Positions 1 through 8,222 of a stretch of 64,000 bases of DNA are shown here, piece after piece; the first letter of the stretch is position 1; every line of letters starts with the position of its first letter. The position numbers and the translations under genes are program-made. The notes beneath the pieces were generated by a model, which did not search any database, was not told the origin of the DNA, and saw only the letters and a list, made by a program, of their open reading frames with translations. Origin of the DNA: Rhodococcus sp040643435 (lineage in GTDB: Bacteria > Actinomycetota > Actinomycetes > Mycobacteriales > Mycobacteriaceae); contig NZ_JBEYUH010000008.1 of NCBI RefSeq assembly GCF_040643435.1, positions 154,362 through 218,361 on the forward strand. The letters are read 5' to 3'.

Positions 1-228
1 GTTCGCGAAGGGCGGGCCGTCGTAGAAGACAAAATCGTCGGCCCCGTCGCGGTTACGCAGGGAAGCCTCGAAGGTGCCGTCTGCAGCCCAGTGCGCGAGG
101 ACGCGCTCTTCGAGCGCCGGGAAGTCGACACCCGAGTCACGCGGCAGGCCGTAGTCGACGCGGGGATATCCGGCAGCACTGCCGGTCGTTGCTGCGGTGG
201 GATCCGGTGCAGCGTGGTTCTCGGTCAC
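1..228 (-). CDS. ileS: Isoleucyl-tRNA synthetase, N-terminal fragment (cut by window edge)
   Basis: The first 76 codons of a minus-strand gene that runs off the left edge. The start is a GTG at 226-228, preceded by a strong GGAGGAG ribosome site. The fragment ends in FYDGPPFAN, the conserved stretch just before the HIGH-type ATP-binding signature of class Ia synthetases, and the residues before it resemble the IleRS N-terminus. IleRS charges tRNA-Ile in the cytoplasm. The T-box leader directly upstream independently supports an aminoacyl-tRNA synthetase. Catalytic and editing domains are outside the window. Identification as ileS rather than valS or leuS rests on the N-terminal motif and on the usual neighbourhood of wag31. 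Confidence 0.88.
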   Translation of the reverse strand, partial: MTENHAAPDPTAATTGSAAGYPRVDYGLPRDSGVDFPALEERVLAHWAADGTFEASLRNRDGADDFVFYDGPPFAN

Positions 229-473
229 AGCGTGGCTCCTCCGTGCCTGGATATGTCTCGGCACGGGGACGATCTCCGTGCGCGTGCACGGCTACCGCGG
301 TACCACCCCGCTTGCGCGTCCCCAGTGGGGACGGCCACTCGTAGGGGCTGTGACGGGCCCACCCGTCCGGTTCTAGTGAGCGACGCGATGGTCACCGTTC
401 TTCCGGAGGCTCCCCGGTGATGGCCGGATCGACGCCGCCCCGCGCGAACGGGGATCGAGTTTCACACTCGATG
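229..473 (-). promoter_or_regulatory. T-box riboswitch leader of ileS (translational type)
   Basis: Read on the minus strand, the leader contains the T-box core TGGTACCGCG (about 288-298), the element that contacts the uncharged tRNA acceptor end. Near the gene, CCGTGCC and GGCACGG can pair next to the GGAGGAG ribosome site. That suggests sequestration of translation initiation, as known for actinobacterial ileS T-boxes, not a terminator. An ATC (Ile) triplet at 387-389 lies between short GTGA/TCAC complements and is a candidate specifier; another ATC in a hairpin near 455-470 is an alternative. A -10-like TACAAT lies at 480-485. Expected effect: ileS translation rises when tRNA-Ile is uncharged. 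Confidence 0.85.
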
Positions 474-492
474 GTGCCAATTGTAGGACGTC

Positions 493-753
493 TCAGCGAT
501 CCGAGGAATTCCGGCCGCCGGGACGTCGTCGCGGTGCGCGGCCACCCGCCCCTCGGGCCCGCTCGACAGAACCCGGATCGGCCCACTCGCCCTCGGTTGC
601 GCTTCGTCCGCCGAGTGCGCTCGCCAGCAAGATCACGGCCCCGACGACGCACACCGCGATACAACCCCAGGCCCAGACCACCGAACCGGTCATCAACGCG
701 ATCACGAGAAGACCGAAACCGACGGCTGCGAGTACCAGCGTGACGACGAGCAC
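493..753 (-). CDS. Small two-helix membrane protein next to wag31 (Rv2144c-like)
   Basis: An 86-residue protein with two hydrophobic segments (about 3-20 and 25-45) and a polar, Arg/Gly-rich C-terminal tail. The N-terminus MLVVTLVLAAVG starts in the first helix, so both helices form a hairpin in the membrane. It lies immediately downstream of wag31 on the same strand, as the unnamed membrane protein Rv2144c does in M. tuberculosis. The function is unknown. The position suggests a link to polar growth but nothing in the sequence proves it. Codon use (high GC3) fits a real gene. Confidence 0.7.
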   Translation of the reverse strand: MLVVTLVLAAVGFGLLVIALMTGSVVWAWGCIAVCVVGAVILLASALGGRSATEGEWADPGSVERARGAGGRAPRRRPGGRNSSDR

Positions 754-800
754 GACGCTCCTCCTCTACCGAGGTACAGCACCAGGTCGGGGACTATCGA

Positions 801-1646
801 TCAGCTGTTGCCCTTCGCAAAGGACGACGATCCGAAGGACGACGAGTTGGACTGGTTGAACGCCTCCTGGCCACCGTCCACCGGAACAGCAGAACCGCGC
901 TGCTCGAGCTCTTCGAGCTGCGATTCGAGGTAGGACTTCAGACGCACCCGGTACTCACGCTCGAACGTCTTGAGCTGTTCGATGCGACCCTCCAGCACGG
1001 AACGCTGCTGGTTGATCGTCGCCATGATCTCGGTGTGCTTCTTCTCGGCGTCCGCCTGCAAGGCGTCGGACTTCTCCTTGGCCTGCCGCAGCTGGGTCTC
1101 GGAACGGGTGCGCGCATCGGCCAGCATGGCGTCGGCCTTCTGCCGCGCATCGGCAACCATCGCCTCACTGCGCGTGCGGGCATCGGAGACCAGCTGCTCG
1201 GAATTGGTCCGCGCGTTCCGCACGAGCTCCTCGGCCTCGGCCTTGGCGTCCCCGGTGAGTCGGTCGGCCATCTCCTGGGCGAGCCCGAGAACCTTCGCGG
1301 CCTGCATGCTCGCGTCACCGCTCGACGGTGCGGCGGCGACCGGTGCGGGTGCCGGCGTCGGCGCCGGTTCCGGCTTCGGGGCCTCGACGACTCGCGCCGG
1401 TTCCGGTTTGGACGGAGTGGCCGGTGCGGATGCGGCCGCGCTACGCGGCGCCTTCTTGGCCTCGGAGAGTTCCTGGTCGAGTTCTGCCACCCGCTGACGC
1501 AGATCGGCGTTCTCCTCGATGAGGTTCGTCAGCTCCTGCTCGACGAGATCGAGGAAGGCGTCGACCTCGTCCTCGTTGTACCCACGCTTCCCGATCGGAG
1601 GCTTGCTGAACGCGACATTGTGCACATCAGCTGGTGTCAGCGGCAT
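801..1646 (-). CDS. wag31: Polar growth scaffold Wag31 / DivIVA
   Basis: DivIVA-family coiled-coil protein of 281 residues. The N-terminal membrane-curvature domain is clear (MPLTPADVHNVAFSKPPIGK, then NEDEVDAFLDLVEQEL). It is followed by a Pro/Ala-rich linker (about 65-115) and a long charged coiled coil (about 120-250). In Corynebacteriales it gathers at the poles and directs the elongation machinery. The C-terminal tail is rich in Ser and Phe. The length is close to that of mycobacterial Wag31. It is the last conserved gene of the dcw region, separated from yggT by about 150 bases and therefore likely to have its own promoter. A PknA/PknB phosphosite is known in the mycobacterial protein but cannot be placed here by eye. 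Confidence 0.97.
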   Translation of the reverse strand: MPLTPADVHNVAFSKPPIGKRGYNEDEVDAFLDLVEQELTNLIEENADLRQRVAELDQELSEAKKAPRSAAASAPATPSKPEPARVVEAPKPEPAPTPAPAPVAAAPSSGDASMQAAKVLGLAQEMADRLTGDAKAEAEELVRNARTNSEQLVSDARTRSEAMVADARQKADAMLADARTRSETQLRQAKEKSDALQADAEKKHTEIMATINQQRSVLEGRIEQLKTFEREYRVRLKSYLESQLEELEQRGSAVPVDGGQEAFNQSNSSSFGSSSFAKGNS

Positions 1647-1797
1647 GGAAGGATCCCTTCACGCGTCGAGTAAGCGGTCAAGCAGGCGTTCTGTGTTATC
1701 GACAGTGCGTTACGCGTACCAAAACCCACTGTATATGGCACTCCATTGTGGCACACGGCAGCTTCGGGACGGTCGGACACGACGCCGGATGGAACCG

Positions 1798-2088
1798 TCA
1801 TGCTGCGCCGCCCCTGGGCAGGAAGGCCATGAGGAAATACACGATGAACAGCAAGACCATGATGGACAGATCGAGTCGGACCCCACCCAGATTGAGCGGC
1901 GGAATCAGCCTTCGCAGCAGCTTCACAGGCGGGTCCGTGACCGTGAAGATCGCTTCGAGTACGACGACGACGAAGCCCGACGGCTTCCACTCCCGCGCGA
2001 AGGTTCTGATGAACTCGACGATGATCCGCCCGATCAGCAGAAGCCAGAAGATGAACAGCAGGAACCACAGCACCTCGAAAACGGCCAC
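1798..2088 (-). CDS. YggT-family membrane protein
   Basis: A 96-residue protein with two hydrophobic regions (about 1-25 and 65-90) and the YggT-type middle stretch EAIFTVTDPPVKLLRRLIPP. The family is widespread and usually encoded beside sepF and divIVA. Its role is unclear: osmotic protection has been reported in E. coli and a cell-division link in cyanobacteria and plastids. It sits between sepF (upstream, across a terminator-like hairpin) and wag31 (downstream). Equivalent to Rv2146c. Confidence 0.9.
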   Translation of the reverse strand: MAVFEVLWFLLFIFWLLLIGRIIVEFIRTFAREWKPSGFVVVVLEAIFTVTDPPVKLLRRLIPPLNLGGVRLDLSIMVLLFIVYFLMAFLPRGGAA

Positions 2089-2130
2089 CTTCCCACAATG
2101 CCCGACAAAGACGGGTCGATCAAAACCGAA

Positions 2131-2168
2131 ACGCCCGGCCTGCAGTGATCTGCATCATGGCCGGGCGT
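2131..2168 (-). terminator. Terminator hairpin downstream of sepF
   Basis: Inverted repeat ACGCCCGGCC / GGCCGGGCGT with an 18-base loop. On the minus strand it is followed by TTTCGGTTTTG, a T-rich run typical of intrinsic termination. It lies 81 bases beyond the sepF stop and before yggT, so it probably separates the two transcripts. Confidence 0.65.
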
Positions 2169-2249
2169 GTCGGAACACTCGAGGGGCGGCGACGAGGGTA
2201 GAACCGCGAGGCGTCGGGGAGGGCTCGCTCACCCGCGCATCGCGCTCGT

Positions 2250-2912
2250 CTACTGCTGGTTGTAGAAGCCGGTCTCGGCGATGCGCCGACGCTCCTCCGC
2301 AGAGACATCGATATCGGCGGGAGAAAGCAGGAAGACCTTGGTGGCCACCTTGTCGAACGAGCCGCGCAGCGCGAATGCGAGCCCCGCCGCGAAGTCCACC
2401 AGTCGCTTGGCGTCGGCATTGCTCATCTCGACGAGGTCCATGATGACCGGCGTCCCGTCGCGGAAACGCTCACCGATCGTCCGCGCCTCGCTGTAGTCGC
2501 GTGGACGCAGCGTGGTGATCTTGGACAACGGACCTCCCTCGTCGAACAGCGCGCCGCGCCGCGGTTCGGTGCGCTCGAGCCGGCCCTCCGCAGCCAAGGA
2601 TGCACGCCCGGCAGCACGGACCGGAGCAGGAGCCTGACGGGGAGCGCGGGCGGTGATGGGCTCGACCCGCGGGGGGCGGGGCGCCGGATCGTAACGGTCG
2701 AAGTCGTCGCGGTCGAAGTCACGAACCGGCTCCTCGCGATGCGACGGCGCATAGTCGTCCCGATGCGACGGTGCGTAGCCGCCGTAGGGTGCGTCGCCGT
2801 AGTCCCGATCGCGGTCGCGTCGGCCACTCGACGGATCGTCGAGGTACTCGTCCTCGTAATCCTCGAGCGGCACCATCCCGAAGTACGCCTTGAACTTGTG
2901 GAGTGTGCTCAT
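2250..2912 (-). CDS. sepF: Cell division protein SepF
   Basis: A 220-residue protein that tethers FtsZ to the membrane. The ATG at 2910-2912 gives MSTLHKFKAYFGMVPLEDYE, the typical amphipathic membrane-targeting N-terminus. An acidic, Arg-rich disordered linker follows (about 20-115). The C-terminal SepF fold (about 125-220) contains RDYSEARTIGERFRDG and VDFAAGLAFALRGSFDKVA. The longer upstream reading frame is not needed. In Actinobacteria, which lack FtsA and ZipA, SepF is the main FtsZ membrane anchor. Followed by the 2131-2168 hairpin. Confidence 0.96.
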   Translation of the reverse strand: MSTLHKFKAYFGMVPLEDYEDEYLDDPSSGRRDRDRDYGDAPYGGYAPSHRDDYAPSHREEPVRDFDRDDFDRYDPAPRPPRVEPITARAPRQAPAPVRAAGRASLAAEGRLERTEPRRGALFDEGGPLSKITTLRPRDYSEARTIGERFRDGTPVIMDLVEMSNADAKRLVDFAAGLAFALRGSFDKVATKVFLLSPADIDVSAEERRRIAETGFYNQQ

Positions 2913-2944
2913 CGATCGCCTTTCCCTCGCGCGGCGGATGTCAT

Positions 2945-3679
2945 TCAGGCTAATGGTCGATACCCCAAGACCGCCGTTCCGACACGCACGCACGTCGAAC
3001 CCCACCGAACCGCCTGCTCGAGATCGCCGGACATCCCCGCCGACAGTTCGGCCGCCGCCGGATGATCCTGCAGCAGACGTACATGGAGCTCGTGCAACTC
3101 CTCGAACGCCCGATCGGGTTCCCATCCCAGTGGCGGAACACCCATCAGACCGCCGAGTTCGAGTACGCCCGATTCCGCGACCGCCGCCGCGAGGGCAGGA
3201 AGATCCTCGGCGACCACCCCACCCCGGTCACGGTCACCGTCGAGACTGACCTGCAGCAGAGCACGCAGCGGGGTGGTCCGTAGCCCCTCGTCGAGTGCCG
3301 CCGTCACGCCCTTCTCGAAGGCCTGCACGAGCCGGACACTGTCGACCGAATGCACCGTGTGCGCCCAGCGGGCGATCGCCCGGGTCTTGTTGCGCTGGAC
3401 CCGACCGATCATGTGCCATTCGACCGGCTCGGACACACTCTCCCGGAATTGCGCGATCTTCGCGCTCGCCTCCTGTTCGCGGGATTCGCCGAACCGCTCA
3501 CACCCCAGCTCGTGGAGCAGCACGACATCCGATGCGGGAAAGTACTTGGTGACGGTCAGCAACGCCACGTCCGACGGAGAACGCCCCGCCGCACGGGCCG
3601 CGGAAACCAACCGATTCTGTACGGCTGCAAGACGATCGGCGAGCTCTTGCCGCCGGTCCGCGGTGGCCGCGTCGCTCAC
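2945..3679 (-). CDS. PLP homeostasis protein, YggS/PROSC family
   Basis: A 244-residue alanine-racemase-like TIM-barrel protein that binds pyridoxal phosphate. The VTKYF segment carries the family's PLP-binding lysine, and GESREQEASAK and EWHMIGRVQRNK match the YggS signature. The GTG at 3677-3679 was chosen because it overlaps the pgeF stop codon by 4 bases (GTGA), indicating translational coupling; the longer frame upstream would run into pgeF. The family buffers PLP and has no known catalytic reaction. Equivalent to Rv2148c in the conserved ftsZ-pgeF-yggS-sepF order. Confidence 0.93.
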   Translation of the reverse strand: MSDAATADRRQELADRLAAVQNRLVSAARAAGRSPSDVALLTVTKYFPASDVVLLHELGCERFGESREQEASAKIAQFRESVSEPVEWHMIGRVQRNKTRAIARWAHTVHSVDSVRLVQAFEKGVTAALDEGLRTTPLRALLQVSLDGDRDRGGVVAEDLPALAAAVAESGVLELGGLMGVPPLGWEPDRAFEELHELHVRLLQDHPAAAELSAGMSGDLEQAVRWGSTCVRVGTAVLGYRPLA

Positions 3680-4440
3680 GCCGTCCCCTCCCCCGCACCG
3701 CCGGCCACCCGGTCTGTCTCCTCGAGCCAGATCACGGAGGCAAACCTTCCGGTGGGCGCAGAGCGCCGATGGCTGAACAGAGAAGTGTCCTCGATCGTGC
3801 ACCGCGGATCCTCCGCCACAGCCGTCACACCGTGATCTGCGAGCTGCCTGCGTAGTCCCGCGCGGAGATCGAGACCGGGTGTGCCGCGTACCGTGCGAGT
3901 CGCGCTACCCGGAAGATGGGCCTCGACATCGGATCTCATGGCCGCAGGCACCTCGTAGTGGCGACCGCTCGCCGCCGGACCGAGCAGGGCCCCGATGCGA
4001 TCGGGACGGGCACCGAGATCTGCCATGGCGTCGAGAACCCGTGGGAGGATCCCGATACGCGCACCCACCCGGCCGGCGTGCACGGCAGCGATCACGCCGG
4101 CGGTCTCGTCGGACAACAGAATCGACACACAGTCGGCGCTGAGGGTCGCCAGCGCGAGCCCGACCTGGCGGGTGACGAGTGCGTCGGTAGCGGACACGGG
4201 CCCGTCCACCGGCCCGTCCACCACCGTCACGTTGCGGCTGTGGATCTGCTCCATCCAGACGAATCGCTCGAGGGGCAGGCCGACCGCCGAGGCGAGCCGG
4301 CGACGATTGGCCGCGACCGCAGCCGGATCATCACCGACGTGATCGGCGAGGTTGAAGCTGTCGTACGGAGGTGCGGACACGCCACCGGATCGCGTGGTCA
4401 CGACCCGGCGGGCGCGCAGCACAGCAGGCAAAGCCGTCAA
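3676..4440 (-). CDS. pgeF: YfiH/PgeF family purine nucleoside phosphorylase-like (laccase domain)
   Basis: A 254-residue single-domain member of the multicopper polyphenol oxidase-like (YfiH) family. Members cleave adenosine and inosine, and in E. coli PgeF corrects mis-incorporated amino acids in peptidoglycan precursors. The conserved zinc-site segments are visible: QIHSRNV (about 65-71), SADCVSI (about 104-110) and VHAGR (about 120). The last has Arg where the family usually has Trp (HAGW). It overlaps the ftsZ stop by 4 bases and yggS by 4 bases. Its place inside the dcw cluster fits a quality-control role for muropeptides. Equivalent to Rv2149c. Confidence 0.92.
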   Translation of the reverse strand: MTALPAVLRARRVVTTRSGGVSAPPYDSFNLADHVGDDPAAVAANRRRLASAVGLPLERFVWMEQIHSRNVTVVDGPVDGPVSATDALVTRQVGLALATLSADCVSILLSDETAGVIAAVHAGRVGARIGILPRVLDAMADLGARPDRIGALLGPAASGRHYEVPAAMRSDVEAHLPGSATRTVRGTPGLDLRAGLRRQLADHGVTAVAEDPRCTIEDTSLFSHRRSAPTGRFASVIWLEETDRVAGGAGEGTA

Positions 4441-5654
4441 CGGCGCATGAAGATCGGCACGTCGACGTCGTCGTCACCGTCGTCGTCGATGTCCACCTCG
4501 CGGGGCGCGTTGCCACCGGAGGGCGGCTGACCACCGGCAGTGGGTGCCGACTCCCGTACCGGATTCGACTCACCGGTTTCCCGCTCGGGACGACCGAGTT
4601 CGCCGGCGCGGGCCACCCCGATCGCACCCGGACGAGGGGCCTGTTGCTGCTGGGGCTGCTGCGACTGGCCCTGCTGCTGTCCGGTCTCGACGGGACGGCG
4701 GGCGGGGGTCCCGCCGTCGAAGCCGGCGGCAATGACGGTCACCCGCACCTCGTCACCGAGCGAATCGTCGATGACCGTGCCGAAGATGATGTTCGCGTCG
4801 ATGTGCGCAGCCTCCTGCACGAGCGAAGCGGCCTCGTTGATCTCGAACAGGCCGAGATCCGATCCGCCTGCGATGGAGAGCAGCACACCACGCGCACCCT
4901 CCATCGACGCCTCGAGCAGCGGCGAGTTGATCGCCGCCTCGGCAGCCTTGATGGCGCGACCCTCACCTCGCGACGAGCCGATACCCATCAGGGCCGAACC
5001 GGCGCCCGACATCACGCCCTTGACGTCGGCGAAGTCGACGTTGATGAGTCCCGGCGTGGTGATGAGGTCGGTGATGCCCTGGACACCGTTGAGGAGCACC
5101 TCGTCGGCGGAACGGAAGGCATCCATGAGACTGACGGCGGCATCGCCGAGCTGCAGCAACCGGTCGTTCGGGATGACGATGAGCGTGTCGCAGGATTCAC
5201 GCAGCGTCTGGATGCCGGTGTCGGCCTGGCTGCCGCGGCGCTTGCCCTCGAACGAGAACGGACGGGTCACGACGCCGACCGTGAGCGCACCGAGCTTGCG
5301 GGCGATGCTCGCCACGACAGGCGCACCGCCGGTACCGGTTCCACCGCCCTCGCCGGCCGTCACGAAGACCATGTCGGCACCCTTGAGCACCTCTTCGATC
5401 TCGTCCTTGTGGTCTTCGGCAGCCTTGCGGCCGACCTCCGGGTCTGCGCCGGCGCCGAGTCCGCGGGTCAGTTCGCGGCCGACATCGAGCTTGACGTCGG
5501 CGTCCGACATGAGCAGTGCCTGCGCGTCGGTGTTGACGGCAATGAACTCGACTCCCTTGAGTCCCTGCTCGATCATGCGATTGACCGCGTTCACGCCGCC
5601 ACCGCCGATACCGACGACCTTGATTACGGCGAGGTAGTTGTGCGGGGGCGTCAT
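4437..5654 (-). CDS. ftsZ: Cell division GTPase FtsZ
   Basis: Tubulin-like GTPase of 405 residues that forms the Z-ring. The nucleotide-binding N-terminus (VVGIGGGGVNAVNRM), the tubulin signature GGGTGTG (103-109) and the T7-loop NVDFADVKGVM are intact. A Gln/Pro-rich disordered linker (about 320-390) leads to the C-terminal peptide DVPIFMRR, which docks SepF, FtsW and other partners in Actinobacteria. The start MTPPHNYLAVIKVVG matches the family. It is separated from ftsQ by 247 bases that carry a promoter-like element, and is followed by pgeF with a 4-base overlap. Confidence 0.99.
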   Translation of the reverse strand: MTPPHNYLAVIKVVGIGGGGVNAVNRMIEQGLKGVEFIAVNTDAQALLMSDADVKLDVGRELTRGLGAGADPEVGRKAAEDHKDEIEEVLKGADMVFVTAGEGGGTGTGGAPVVASIARKLGALTVGVVTRPFSFEGKRRGSQADTGIQTLRESCDTLIVIPNDRLLQLGDAAVSLMDAFRSADEVLLNGVQGITDLITTPGLINVDFADVKGVMSGAGSALMGIGSSRGEGRAIKAAEAAINSPLLEASMEGARGVLLSIAGGSDLGLFEINEAASLVQEAAHIDANIIFGTVIDDSLGDEVRVTVIAAGFDGGTPARRPVETGQQQGQSQQPQQQQAPRPGAIGVARAGELGRPERETGESNPVRESAPTAGGQPPSGGNAPREVDIDDDGDDDVDVPIFMRR

Positions 5655-5781
5655 GTGCTCTCGCCTTCCTGAAGTTCCGGGTGGTGCATGTTTCCGGGTG
5701 GTACTGGATCCGGGTGCAGCTGGATGTCGGTCACGTCTGCCTGTCGACAGCGGACGCTCCTCACAGCGCCGACTCTCGGCA

Positions 5782-5813
5782 AACCCTCAACCATAGCTTG
5801 AAGGTTATGTCAA
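5782..5813 (-). promoter_or_regulatory. ftsZ upstream promoter-like element with dyad
   Basis: On the minus strand a consensus -35 hexamer TTGACA (5808-5813) is followed directly by AACCTTCAA-gctatgg-TTGAGGGTT, an 8-of-9 inverted repeat (5782-5806). It lies about 130 bases before the ftsZ ATG, in the only sizeable gap of the ftsI-to-sepF run. A TATGGT inside the dyad is only 12 bases from the -35, so the true -10 is not settled. Likely an ftsZ promoter with an embedded operator. Confidence 0.5.
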
Positions 5814-5901
5814 GTAGCGCGGCTGTCCGAAACGCTATGGCACTGGTGCCGGGAATAGCCAGCAGACGCGCCGGACACGCCGGACGAATTTCATCGATCC
5901 C

Positions 5902-6657
5902 TCACCTGACCGTCGGCAGGTCGGGACTCGCGACGTCGAATCGCTGCCCCGGCTGCGTCAGGAGGGGGCCGATCACCGCCGCCTTACGCTCGGAACGATC
6001 GACTCCACCCCACACCACGGTGCGCCCGTCGGTGAGTACCAGAGAGATGTCGGACTCCGACGGCGCTTCGATCGATTCGACCTGGACACGCAGATCGGGT
6101 GGCAACTTTTCGAGTACCTCCACGGCCGCTCGGGTAGCGGGATCCGCCGTACCCGGCGACGGGGTCACGAGCCGCGGAGTGAACATCGGCGGGGGCTCCA
6201 CCGCGAAGTCCACCCCTTCCCTGTCGACCGAGTGGGTGCCGTCCGGCGCCTCGAAGAAGACCACGGCCTCCCGCTCGCTGACCGTCACACGGACGGTGGA
6301 CGGATATACCCGCTGCACCCGGACCGATTCCGCGCGCGGCATCGTCGCGACCCTCCGGGCCGCTGCCGCCGTGTCGACCTGCAGCAGCGGCGTGCCCTCG
6401 GCGACCCGGAGAGCCTCCACCACCTCGTCGTGGGTGAGGACCTCGACTCCCGTCACCTCGATCGCACGCACGGACAGCAACGGTGAGAACCACGCCACCG
6501 CGATCGCCCCGAGGAGCACGGCGACCACCCCCGCCCCGAGAAGCACGGTGCGCACGCGTACCGACCGACCGCGCGGGCGGCGGGCGGTGTTTCGCTCGCG
6601 ACACTCGCGTGGTGGTCGTTCACGGCGTGCGCGTGACGAGACGGAGGCAGGCGTCAC
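5902..6657 (-). CDS. ftsQ: Cell division protein FtsQ
   Basis: Bitopic division protein of 251 residues. It has an Arg-rich cytoplasmic N-terminus (1-35), one membrane helix (about 36-56), and an extracytoplasmic POTRA domain starting LSVRAIEVTGVEVLTHDEVVEAL, followed by the FtsQ/DivIB domain. It links the early ring to the FtsLB and FtsWI complexes. The start overlaps the murC stop by 4 bases. It is shorter than M. tuberculosis FtsQ (314 residues) because the cytoplasmic N-terminus is shorter. The family core is complete. Confidence 0.95.
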   Translation of the reverse strand: MTPASVSSRARRERPPRECRERNTARRPRGRSVRVRTVLLGAGVVAVLLGAIAVAWFSPLLSVRAIEVTGVEVLTHDEVVEALRVAEGTPLLQVDTAAAARRVATMPRAESVRVQRVYPSTVRVTVSEREAVVFFEAPDGTHSVDREGVDFAVEPPPMFTPRLVTPSPGTADPATRAAVEVLEKLPPDLRVQVESIEAPSESDISLVLTDGRTVVWGGVDRSERKAAVIGPLLTQPGQRFDVASPDLPTVR

Positions 6658-8222
6658 CGTTTCGTCGGCTCCGGTCCGGCGCCGCCCGGCGCGTGGGGAC
6701 CACCCGCGTCCGGGGTGGAACCGGCCGGCCGGAACCGGCCCGGCTTGCTGTGCAGCGCGTCGAGAATCTGCCTGCCCAGCATGGTGACGTCACCGGCACC
6801 CATCGTGATCACGACATCCCCCGGCCTTGTCAGGCCCGCGACCTGGCGGGGCACGGCGGACAGATTCGGCTGGTAGTGCACCGGTTTGCTCACCGCGCGG
6901 GCGACGAGCGCACCACTGACTCCGGGGATCGGTTCCTCCCGGGCGCCGTACACGTCGAGCACCACCACCTCGTCCGCGAGATCGAGTGCCGATCCGAACT
7001 CGCCGGCGAACGCTTCGGTGCGCGAATAGAGGTGCGGCTGGAACACGACGATCACCCGCGGCCGTTCGGTGCCGGTCTCGGTGTAGCGCAGCGGTTCTCC
7101 CGCCACGAGTTCCGCCGCGGCCGCGAGCACCGCGCGGACTTCGGTCGGGTGGTGGGCGTAGTCGTCGAACACCCGCACGCCGTATTCGCGACCGGTGTAC
7201 TGGAAACGCCGGTGTACGCCGCCGAACCCGGCCAGCCCCTCCAGCGCCTCGTCCACCTGCGCTCCGGCCTCGAGCGCAGCGAGCAGCGCGGCGAGCGCGT
7301 TCAGCGCCATGTGACGGCCGGGGACGGACAGTCGGACCGTGCGCGGCGAATCCTCGCCTGTGAGATGGAGTTCCGCGACACCGCCGACATCCTTGGCCTC
7401 CCAGCCCAGCAGTCGCACTCCGACGGGCACGCCCCTGTACTCGTCCTCGGTGCCGATGATGTCGGCCGTGCCGTAGCCCTGGACCCGCAGATCGTCTCGG
7501 CCGAGTGCGACGACCCGTTCGGCGAGGGCCGCCGATCCGGGATCGTCGAGGCACACGACGAGCAGACCGCCGGGGGCGATCCGGGCGATGAACTCGTCGA
7601 AGACCGCCGTGTACGCCTCAGGTGTACCGAAGAAGTCCAGGTGGTCGGCCTCGATGTTGGTGACGATGACGGTGTTCGGGTCGTACTGCAGCAGCGAACC
7701 GTCGCTCTCGTCGGCTTCGGCGACGAAGACGTCGCCACTGCCGTGATGCGCGTTGGTGCCGGATTCGTTGAGTTCACCACCGACCGCGAAGGACGGATCG
7801 AAACCGCAGTGCTGCAACGCGACGACGAGCATCGACGTCGTCGAGGTCTTGCCGTGTGTGCCCGAGACGAGGAAGGTGCGGTGTCCGCGCATGAGGGAGG
7901 CGAGGACCGTGGGACGCAACAGGATCGGGATACCCCGCTCACGTGCGGCGACGAGTTCGGGATTGTCCTGCGGGATGGCCGCGAACGTCGTGACCAGTGC
8001 CGTGGGGCCACCGTCGAGCAGGTCGAGGGCCTCGGCGGAGTGCCCGATACGGACCTGGGCGCCGCGTGCCCGCAGCGCGAGCACACCGCGACTTTCCTTC
8101 GCGTCGGAACCCGATACCTGTCCCCCACGCGCCAGCAGGATCCGGGCGATGCCCGACATCCCGGCGCCGCCGATACCGACCATGTGCACCCGCTCGAGTT
8201 CGGCGGGCAACTGCGCACTCAT
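6654..8222 (-). CDS. murC: UDP-N-acetylmuramate--L-alanine ligase MurC
   Basis: A 522-residue Mur ligase that adds L-Ala to UDP-MurNAc using ATP. It has an N-terminal Rossmann domain (VHMVGIGGAGMSGIARILL), the ATP-binding P-loop GTHGKTST (121-128), central-domain EADESDGSLL and a C-terminal ligase domain with YAHHPTEV. Overlaps of 4 bases with murG (upstream) and ftsQ (downstream) place it within one polycistronic unit. The C-terminus has a Pro/Gly-rich tail beyond the domain (about 490-522). Confidence 0.98.
   Translation of the reverse strand: MSAQLPAELERVHMVGIGGAGMSGIARILLARGGQVSGSDAKESRGVLALRARGAQVRIGHSAEALDLLDGGPTALVTTFAAIPQDNPELVAARERGIPILLRPTVLASLMRGHRTFLVSGTHGKTSTTSMLVVALQHCGFDPSFAVGGELNESGTNAHHGSGDVFVAEADESDGSLLQYDPNTVIVTNIEADHLDFFGTPEAYTAVFDEFIARIAPGGLLVVCLDDPGSAALAERVVALGRDDLRVQGYGTADIIGTEDEYRGVPVGVRLLGWEAKDVGGVAELHLTGEDSPRTVRLSVPGRHMALNALAALLAALEAGAQVDEALEGLAGFGGVHRRFQYTGREYGVRVFDDYAHHPTEVRAVLAAAAELVAGEPLRYTETGTERPRVIVVFQPHLYSRTEAFAGEFGSALDLADEVVVLDVYGAREEPIPGVSGALVARAVSKPVHYQPNLSAVPRQVAGLTRPGDVVITMGAGDVTMLGRQILDALHSKPGRFRPAGSTPDAGGPHAPGGAGPEPTKR

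Noticed and set aside
1647..1797. Promoter hexamers of wag31
   Set aside because: TATACA near 1731-1736 is a possible -10 on the minus strand, but no well-placed -35 was found, so no site was annotated.
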